From assembly GCA_030248215.1 (NCBI GenBank), contig JASANG010002615.1, positions 1 to 64,000 of the forward strand: a DNA stretch of 64,000 bases, read 5' to 3'. Position 1 is the stretch's first letter. Every line of letters begins with the position of its first letter. The translations under genes and the position numbers were made by a program. This document shows positions 55,578 through 64,000 of the stretch, piece by piece. Source of the stretch: Enoplolaimus lenunculus (Eukaryota; Nematoda; Enoplea; Enoplida; Thoracostomopsidae). The notes beneath the pieces are model-generated. The model made no database searches, had not been told where the DNA came from, and was given only the letters and a program-made list of their open reading frames with translations.

Positions 55578-55860
55578 ACTTAGTTTAGTTTACGTTTTAA
55601 GATGAACATTTTAATCGATATCTTACCGCAGTAAATTCAGACTTTTGACATCGTTTTACGCAGCTGCTAGCATTGCTAAGCATAATTTCATTAAATTTAC
55701 TTCGAAAATACACCGTTCACAATACAAAATTCTGGCCATTGACAAACGTTTTTGTTAGTCTCAGGTTGCAAAATATTAAAATTTAAAAGTGTTAGCCCAA
55801 CTTTTAAAACGTGTCAATATTTTAGTTTTTCCCAAACCTAAACAACTCCATGAACCGGAG

Positions 55861-56028
55861 GGCCCATGTAAAGATCAGGGGCGGAACGTTTTCTCGTGGG
55901 ACTAGAATAGAGTAAGCTTAAGCTTTAGAATAAGTGTTTTTGCTTGGCTTGCGCTTAGGCTTAGGCTTAGGATTAGGCTTAGGAATATGCTTATAATACT
56001 GTTCCGCCCCATGTTCTTTACATTTGCC
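55861..56028 (+). repeat. Family A MITE with perfect 8-bp duplication
   Basis: GGCCCATGTAAAGATCAGGG to CTTTACATTTGCC, flanked by AACCGGAG at 55853-55860 and 56029-56036. Close to consensus, so probably young. Confidence 0.88.
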
Positions 56029-56324
56029 AACCGGAGTATAGTAACCAGCGACTTCACTGCTCTAAAATGGGTTCATAAAAATTCACTCTCACTATAATAA
56101 ATATATATTCAAGCCAAATTAATTTACAAATAAATTATACCTAAATTTCAATGGGCCCTGCTGAAATTCAGGCTACAAAGGTGACTAACCAGATAAGCCC
56201 GTAACCAGAAAATTGTTTCAATAAACAGGGTATGCAACAATTCCTGTGATGACTAAGAAACTTTTGTTTAATAATAAATAAATATTGTCAAATAATTTTT
56301 GGGTTCGGGGCTGTAAGATAGCTA

Positions 56325-56527
56325 AGCCAATCTAAAGAACAGGGGCGAAACAGTATTATAAGCATTTCCTAAGCCCAAGCCTAAGCCTAAACCTAAGCGT
56401 TGAACCTAAGCATAAGAATGAGCATATTACTAAGTCTAAGCCTAAGCTAAGCAAAAAATTAGTCTAAAGCTTAAGTTACTCAATTCTAGTGCCACAGAAA
56501 AACGTTCCACCCCTGATCTTATGGGCC
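56325..56527 (-). repeat. Family A MITE
   Basis: AGCCAATCTAAAGAACAGGG to CTGATCTTATGGGCC, flanked by GATAGCTA and GACAGCTG (six of eight). Confidence 0.78.
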
Positions 56528-56548
56528 GACAGCTGCATGCAGAACGGT

Positions 56549-56893
56549 ACCTACTCTCTAAAAACTTAAACTTAAATTATAGCTTAACTAAACTTGAATC
56601 TCAGTTTAAGTAAAACTTAAATGGCTGGACAGACAAACTAAACTAGAATTTTAAGTTTTACGTACACTAACGTATTTTTAAGTTTAATACGAGTTTAAGT
56701 AAACTTATTTTTAGATTAAGTAACAAGTGCAGCCGTGTATCTAAGAATTCAATAAGTTTAGCTTAAACTAAAAATATGTAAGATGTTAAATGAGTTTAAG
56801 CGTAAACCTACCTGTTAGTTTAGTTAATCTAAAAAGTTAATTTAATACTGGTGGATTATCGAAAGCTTAAATGAAGTTAGTTTAAGCTTTTAG
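56549..56893. repeat. Family K MITE
   Basis: Inverted ends TACTCTCTAAAAACTTAAAC and GTTTAAGCTTTTAGAGAGTA, interior of ACTTAAA/TTTAAGT words. Related to 11147-11342. Confidence 0.65.
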
Positions 56894-57739
56894 AGAGTAC
56901 TCTAATTGCATTCCATGTAGCTGTCACCGTGTCAATTGATTAAGAAATCATCAAAAATATACCAATCTCAGTATTCTACACGACTGATGTGAATAATGCG
57001 ACTTAAGACATCCATATATGCAATTTGTGAAATTTTTAAACTTGAAAATGTTCATTAAAACACGAATTTATTTCACACCCAAATTGAATTGAATAAAACT
57101 GATGATAGGTGCTATACACATTTGAAAATATTGACAAAACAATAAACGGTTTAAGGATATAAAATTCGAGTTCGAACATACAATAAAAGACTTTATTCAA
57201 TAGCATGGAACGGTTTCTATGCAATTTTATACTCACTGCTAATACTGATAATCCAATAAGGCTTCATGTACAGCAATTTCGCTGATATACATATATAATA
57301 TATAATATATAGCATCTACATATTATATATTGAACCATGCCAGAAATATGATATATAAGTTGATTTAGCCTGCAGCGAACCAAGAAATTTAGGTTTACGG
57401 GGCATAAAACCAAAACAGCGACTAAAATAAAATTGGTTAAGTAAAATTGGCAAATAATTACCAATCGTTGATTTTAAGCAATTGTTTTGCCATGACAAAA
57501 ATGAAATTGGCGTAGATCGCAGCCTTGTATAACCCTCTTAGGCCACGTTGCGAATTTAGCTGAGCCGTTTTGCATTCAGATCATGTCCAGACGCCGTGTG
57601 ACAGAATAGCAGCCTGCTGGTTTCATTTTAAATTTGAGTATAAACTGAAATGTATATTGAGATGGCATTCGCTATGTTTATCGGTTTGATAAGTTTGAAT
57701 TTTGAATCGGCATAGTATCGTCGCAGCACGGCAGCGTAG
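56894..57739. other. Intergenic; family E scrap
   Basis: TGATGATAGGTGCTATACACATTTG at 57100-57125 is an isolated family E end. An ATATAATATATAATATATAG tract lies near 57290-57335. Confidence 0.4.
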
Positions 57740-57950
57740 TAGCCGATTCTGAGGAGGAATGCGTACGCCCCTCCCACACACGTCAGAACATTTTTTTGTG
57801 ATAAAATGGTAACTTCCTATCCGTTGCAATTTTTTCACTCAGAAAATTTTCGCATATATAGCATACAGTAAAAAAATTGCGTTTCGTAACTTTTGCAAAT
57901 CAGCACTTATGTCACAAATTTCTGGATCCGCCGCTAGTGTAGCAGTACGG
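57740..57950. repeat. Family G repeat
   Basis: ACACGTCAGAACATTTTTTTGTGATAAAATGGTAA..CACAAATTTCTGGATCCGCC. Shares blocks with 48715 and 62216. Confidence 0.5.
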
Positions 57951-58540
57951 AAACGGTGTTGTAGGGTGTCGTATTTGATTTTTGAACTAAAAATTTTGTT
58001 AAATAAAACGAAAAAATTTATGAAAAATAAAAATTGCAAGATTATTTTTTACAATCTGCTAAAATTGCATTTGGCTTCTTGTTTGCGATGTACCTTTGGA
58101 CCGCTATGTAACGCAATCGAGCGCAGATATGTGACCCCTTTAGTTTTTGGGTCAGACGCTTTCCCCCCCCCCCGAGTGTCAGGGTTCGCTTGCGATTGGT
58201 ATTAGATGACCCTACAAGTAAAGCAGATAGTTGCCTCAGTAAATTTCTTTCGTTTTGGAATTTAAGTCTACGGTGCTACGATTGTGCCCCACGAACTTCC
58301 GAATTGATGCCCTACCTACATGGCCGTTCGAAGTTAGCACAGTCGAAACACTGTCTTCTAGTGCCTCGGCTACCTACCCACCCTCTACCCCCCGCGGACA
58401 CCTGTGGGGTGTCGGCTAATACCGAATGCTATTTTAAAAAATTTACGCGTTCGACGCAATTCAAGTTAAGCATTGCGTTATTCACACTTATTTGGCGTCT
58501 TCGTTTGCTTCGCTCGCAAGTTTTCTTCTTCCATATTACG
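57951..58540. other. Intergenic, moderately GC-rich, no gene supported
   Basis: Two overlapping open frames (to ~119 codons) without motifs or splice partners. A C12 run lies at about 58163. Confidence 0.3.
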
Positions 58541-58703
58541 GGCCCGTAGCCAAGGGGGGGGGCAGGGTAGGTTCACCGCTAAAGGAAAAATTTCGCCCCC
58601 CTACACAATTTTCAACCTTGCTTGTAACTTCATTGAAAACCCTTGAATGCCTCTCCTGAAACATTTTGAGTCCCCCCTAGCAAGGTGAGCTGGCTACGGG
58701 CCT
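58541..58703. repeat. Family F MITE, complete
   Basis: GGCCCGTAGCCAAGGGGGGG to GGTGAGCTGGCTACGGGCC. The clearest two-ended copy of family F. Confidence 0.65.
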
Positions 58704-59592
58704 GCCATATTAACTACTCAGCAACGTATTTGGTGCATGTTGTTTTTCTATCAGCTTCTGCACCTCTCGTTGATTGCTTACAAAAGGTGCCCCATCTCAC
58801 CGGCTGGAGGGGTCGTTAGGTACTCCACCCACGCTACACTTTGAATTACAAGGAAGCCATAAGAGAGATTGGGTCCACAAAATACAAAATTAAAAAAACT
58901 TTAAACTTTAAACTTTAGTCCGCCTTCCAGACATCATTAATATTTTTGATTACCTAAAGGTAACGAGTAGACTTAAAAATTTCAAACTGTTTCATTAAGT
59001 TTTTACCATCCATTTATCCTGAAAAATATTTAATAGCATCAATATTTTATGAATTACCAAGGTAACCATACCAGTTATTTTTTGCAATTTTGTTAAAAGC
59101 ATAAATAAATAGCAGTCGTATAGAGTTTTGAACAAAATATGCACTTCCGGTTTTTATACTTCGAAACGATTGCATTTTTTATGACATTTTAATATTTAAA
59201 AGCAATTAAAAACATGTAAAAATTTCAAAATACAAAAAAATTATATCCTAAAACAGTACCACGCATCATTGGTACATGACCACCCCCGCCGCCCCCCTTC
59301 GTCTGATTTTGGGTGGGTATAATTTTATCTTAATAATTTTTTGCAAGCCAGAAAACGATTAATAGCAACCTGGTTGATTCTGAGTATCCAGCAGGTTAAA
59401 CCTGATACTGTGAAAGAGCCTATTTCTGGTTTCTTTTAAAATTTCAGGCGATATCTCCTCTATACCCCCCCCCCCCGGGATATGCTACGATTTGTAAAGA
59501 CAGAATGCTGGTTTGAGGATACTATACCAGTTGTTGGGCATAATTTGGTTTAAATTATTTTGAGGCACGTTAAAACCATTTCATAACGCTTT
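58704..59592. other. Intergenic, AT-rich with homopolymer C run
   Basis: Nothing recognised. C12-13 run at about 59466. Confidence 0.35.
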
Positions 59593-59752
59593 GGCCATTG
59601 TATAGAACAGGGCCGTAACAGTAGTATAAGTATAGTATTCCTAAGCCTAAAGTCTAAACGTAGAATGAGCTTAGATCTATTAAACGTTGAGCTTAAGTTT
59701 AGTCTATTGCAGTCCCGCAGAAAAACGTTCCGCCTTGATCTTCGCCAGGGCC
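59593..59752 (-). repeat. Family A MITE
   Basis: GGCCATTGTATAGAACAGGG to TGATCTTCGCCAGGGCC with TTGCAGTCCCGCAGAAAAAC. Array largely lost. Confidence 0.7.
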
Positions 59753-60233
59753 TATATTTCTAATAACCATTTGTAATAGCTGAATTTTCAACAAGGCAAT
59801 TCCAGTGCTAAAATGGATTCAGCGTCCGGCTGGATTTTACCTTAGTCCTCACACAGTGGTGTCCACAGAAAATTACATTTGGGGGCATAGAATAATTCAG
59901 AGGGGGCTGCTTGTTGTTGACATATTTAAAAAATATAAACGCATCGAAAAATCAATTTTAATCACAGTGTCTGAGCGAATCTAATTGTAGGGTACCAGCT
60001 AAATTTGGTTGACACGGGCACCTATTTCCGCCGCGGGGACACCCTTGGCAGCTCAATTGTGACTAATCCCCTGCCTGTATTGTGTTAAAATTTTGAAACA
60101 ATCACCTTTCGAGTTAAAGTCGTAAAATATGGCTGTTTATAGTTGGATGACAAAAAAAATTTATTGCGTACAATTTTCAACTCACATCTCTTTCGATAGC
60201 TCAAGAATTTACGAACTGTTTAAATGTTCAAAC

Positions 60234-60928
<695 letters not shown>

Positions 60929-61135
60929 CAGGGTACAACTGGGGGTCGGCATCCGGCTCCGGCAAAAAAATCGATCTTAAGCTTCGGCTTTGGTAAAATT
61001 TCTGCCACAGTTTTTTCGGCAATTTCGGCAGCAAAATTTTGCATTGTTTATACAAAAAGTATTTGCTTGGTGCGTTTTGTTTTTAACTTTTGGCATAATT
61101 TTGAGGCAAAAAATGGCGAGATATTTCATCTATAA
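60929..61135. repeat. Family H MITE, left part
   Basis: CAGGGTACAACTGGGGG, GGCATCCGGCTCCGGC and AGCAAAATTTTGCAT match 20271-20621. The right end is missing. Confidence 0.6.
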
Positions 61136-62215
61136 TATTTGATCTCTCAAGCCAAGATTTAGAGTCGTTTTAGTTAAAATTGACCACAATACCAAGTGTT
61201 GAATATTGCCGCTCAGGCGAAACATTATGTTTATACTAAAATCTCTTATACGACCCTAAAAGTAAAATTAGCCGAAAACTTATTAAAGGTAAACAGTTAG
61301 AGTCCTAACAAGCGTTTGTAATGTAATGAAATCACAGAAATAAACGCTATTGAAAATTAAAAATAAGAAAAATTAAAGGGTCAGGCTTTAACTGACTCTG
61401 AAAAAACTTAAAAAAATGCGAATTATTGAAACATTTGAAACACGACCGTCTTTTCGTTTCTACCCCCACCGTTCCACGTTCCACTTTGCACCGTACGGGT
61501 TGCATTTTGTGTTATTTTTCAAAAAAATGTTATCAAATTTCCTTACCCCACGAAACCCCTCAAAAAATAAAGTATTTCTTAAAGGTACACGACCTCAAAT
61601 ACTCGGAAACCACCGTGTGCTGCGTATTATTCCTTAGCAACAATGAACGCATTCCATTCTAAATAATCGTTCAATTGTGTATAATTTTAAGAAAAAACCC
61701 CGGGGTTTTGACTATTTTTTTGCTATGTACACAACACTCATCTAGAGAGAGTTAATTTTTTTGCTGGGCAATCAACTTCCGACAAGTATTAAAAATGAAA
61801 AAGAGTAATGAATAAATTTTTTCCCGCATACGTAAAAAATATAGGCTTTTTCCAAAAAGCCAATCACCGTTGGTCGGCTTTTTATTGCGCGTAATTTGGG
61901 TAGCTAGCAATGTGTGTGCAATAAGATATTATTGGACATTGGCTGTATGATTTGTAGAAATTGTTTAATATGGAACATCAATATTTTTTTTGGTTAATAA
62001 ACCGTTTTTGTTCTGTAAAATGGGAATTCAAATGAATCCTGTAGAAGTAGATTTGGTTATAAAATATAATAAGACATCAAGGGGTACAGATACAAACACA
62101 ATGTTTAATTTCAACTGATTTCAACCAGAAAATGAAAACGGGGTGGGGGCATAGAAATAATTTGAGGACGGAAGAAAAAATTTGCTAAAATTTTCAAATA
62201 TTACGACCAATCGGC
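61136..62215. other. Intergenic, nothing recognised
   Basis: AT-rich. GGGGTGGGGGCATAGAAATAATTTGAG near 62140 resembles 59878-59905, a minor unnamed repeat. Confidence 0.35.
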
Positions 62216-62360
62216 ACTAGCGTATCCAGAGGGGGGCATCCACCCCCCGTCAGAAATATTTTTGTGTTAAAATGGTAAGGTCCCTACCTTACAATTTTTG
62301 CGTTTTATACCATTTGCCTGTCCGCTCTTCCGTGCATGATTTTTAGATCCACCTCTGCCA
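62216..62360. repeat. Family G repeat
   Basis: AGCGTATCCAGAGGGGGGCA..CGTCAGAAATATTTTTGTGTTAAAATGGTAAGGTCCCTA. Right end ATTTTTAGATCCACC. Confidence 0.5.
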
Positions 62361-62569
62361 ATTGGCGTCTGGTGTTTGCGGAGTTTCTTGTGCATTTAGG
62401 TTAGTTAGCGAATAGTATTGTTTTCCAAAACCATAATCTAATTTCAAAATATAGCAGAACGTGAAGCAAAACGGTGTTTTCAAGCTGACGAGTACACATT
62501 TCTTCCAGTGGCAAAACTGATTTTTGCGATTCGCTTGGAGCTGTTTTATTTTGGATAATTTCTGAGCCA

Positions 62570-62735
62570 GGATACGACCGCAGCGCGACTGCTATTGAGT
62601 AAGTTTAAACTTTAAACTATTTTTTTGCTTATACCTAGGTACAGGATTATCATTATACTGTTAGCCTTTAGGCATAAAGCTTAGGAATATGTTTATACTG
62701 CTGTTACGGCCCAGAAGTATATATGCGTTGGCCTA
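62570..62735 (+). repeat. Degenerate family A MITE
   Basis: GAGTAAGTTTAAACTTTAAAC, GGAATATGTTTATACTGCTG and GCGTTGGCC are family A landmarks; the array is decayed. Confidence 0.5.
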
Positions 62736-62995
62736 TATTTGAAACATGAATCGTTAATGGATAATATTGATATTCCATGTATATCACCTGGTGTTAAATT
62801 ATGTATCCAACAAAATATTTACAGAATTGTGACAACATATACAGATAAGGTATATTGATGCTTTTTCTCGGTATCGCTATACCCTTCACACAATATTTAC
62901 CCAAGTATCAAATGGTTCAAACCATAAACTGAACCAGTATTCCTTACAAAAAATACCAATACGTCTTAGGTCCGTATTAAATTTAGAGGCCTGCC

Positions 62996-63118
62996 CGCTG
63001 GAAGATAAGGTGGAGAATTAGAGACTCGAAGGCTTAGGTTTAGGTTTGACTTAATATTAGGATTAGGCTTGGTATTGTATATATAGGTTTCCGGTTAAGA
63101 TTAGATTTAGGCTTAGGC
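62996..63118 (+). repeat. TTAGG-rich fragment (family A-like)
   Basis: Irregular GGCTTAGGTTTAGG stretches without termini. Confidence 0.35.
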
Positions 63119-63295
63119 TTCAGTGGACAGGCTGTAGAAACTGACACGAATTATAAGGTTTGTATGGAATAGGCCCCAAGTGTACTTTGATTTGCTCAAG
63201 TAGAAACAAGACCTTAATTATCATACCCTGTATAAGCCTAAAGCAAAGGACTTTTGTCCATGACAGAAACTGTACATCGGCGTGTTTGATAATTC

Positions 63296-63448
63296 GGCCC
63301 AAGTATGAACAGGGTTGGAACAATATTGTGAGCATATTCCTAAGCCTAAGCCTAACCGTAAGCCAAGCAAAAAAAATAGTCTAAAGCTTAAGCTTAATCT
63401 ATTGCAGTTCCACAGAAAAACGTTCCACCCCTGATCTTTATATGGGCC
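63296..63448 (-). repeat. Family A MITE
   Basis: GGCCCAAGTATGAACAGGGT to GATCTTTATATGGGCC with TAGTCTAAAGCTTAAGC. Flanks GATAATTC and GATAAAAT agree only partly. Confidence 0.72.
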
Positions 63449-63898
63449 GATAAAATTTTTAAATCCTACAGCAAACACTGCTTATAAGTCATTTTGATTT
63501 TAAGCTGTTTATTAGGTACCGGTGCTTCTTGTCCGTATACGAAACGATATGCGGACATACAGTTCAGAACTTGCCAGAAACTTACCTTTTCAGGTAATAT
63601 TACCGATAACCATCTGGTTTAATACCGTAAAGTGAACTTGAAACCAAACCTGAACCTAACGAAACGTTCCAAACCCTCATAAACTATTGAGAATATGTCG
63701 TAAATGTAGGTTTTCTACATCGAATTTGTGTTTAATTACCGTTGGCCCTATATTCGCTTTTGTCAGCAAAAACACTTCATTAGGGGGGTGTTGAGCAACC
63801 GTTGACACCCCCCCTGGATCTGTATTAATTTCTGTCATGAAAAAATACACCGCCTCATTGAGCTTTCATTAATAATTTATCAATATGCACCTGATTAA
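63449..63898. other. Intergenic, nothing recognised
   Basis: AT-rich, with CACCCCCCCT near 63808. Probably the 3' flank of the gene beginning at 63899 on the minus strand. Confidence 0.3.
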
Positions 63899-64000
63899 TT
63901 ATTTCCCTTCAGACCCCCATCCCACCAATCCAAATTGTTCGGGCTGCTGCTGTTGATCGAGCAGGGGTTCAGGGTCGTAAATGTTCATGAAGCGGACCTG
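63899..64000 (-). CDS. Possible C-terminal exon of a minus-strand gene (cut by window edge)
   Basis: On the minus strand 33 codons stay open from the window edge to a TAA, reading FMNIYDPEPLL, QQQQ and FGLVGWGSEGK. GC content rises sharply against its surroundings and the residue mix looks like protein. No family recognised. On the plus strand a TTTCCCTTCAG acceptor also precedes an open stretch, so the strand is not certain. Confidence 0.4.
   Translation of the reverse strand, partial: QVRFMNIYDPEPLLDQQQQPEQFGLVGWGSEGK

Overview
The window looks like nuclear DNA of an intron-rich eukaryote, most likely an invertebrate animal. The evidence is spliceosomal introns with GT..AG ends and T-rich TTTTAG/TTTCAG acceptors, secreted and membrane protein families typical of animals (DNase I, vWA receptor-like proteins), AT-rich noncoding DNA, and very many short non-autonomous DNA transposons (MITEs). 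I cannot name the species. TTAGGC hexamers, the telomere repeat of nematodes, are abundant here, but inside dispersed MITEs, so they do not identify the clade. I see no operons, CRISPR arrays, retroelements or proviral remains.

Layout. (1) 496-3424, + strand: the 3' half of a DNase I family gene in four exons; its 5' part lies left of the window. (2) 5973-13301, + strand: vWA gene 1, encoding a signal peptide, a von Willebrand A domain with a complete MIDAS, a six-cysteine module, a Thr-rich stalk, one transmembrane helix and a cytoplasmic tail. (3) 15989-24457, + strand: vWA gene 2, a tandem paralogue with the same exon order. (4) 25764-38467, - strand: a very large acidic repeat protein. 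A 9.8 kb exon encodes about 3,279 residues, and a 281-residue upstream exon joins it in matching phase. (5) 38.6-63.9 kb: about 25 kb with no gene I can support, filled with MITEs, nested insertions, tandem repeats and AT-rich DNA. (6) 63899-64000, - strand: a possible terminal exon of a gene to the right.

The repeats fall into about a dozen MITE families. The commonest, called A here, is hAT-like: 8-bp target duplications, ends near GGCCCATGTAAAG and internal TTAGGC arrays. Others are TA-flanked (B, M, N), hAT-like (C, H, P), MULE-like (D), 3-bp-flanked (I), TTAA-flanked with tRNA-like Pol III boxes (T), and unclassified (E, F, G, J, K, L). Every intron of vWA gene 2 carries at least one, several only 12-20 bp from a splice site.

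The two vWA genes are the clearest functional unit: probably cell-surface adhesion or recognition proteins made by tandem duplication, sharing a Cys module and a repeated tail motif that I do not recognise. Gene models were derived by hand from reading frames, splice signals, phase matching and comparison of the two paralogues. First coding exons are missing for the DNase gene and both vWA genes.
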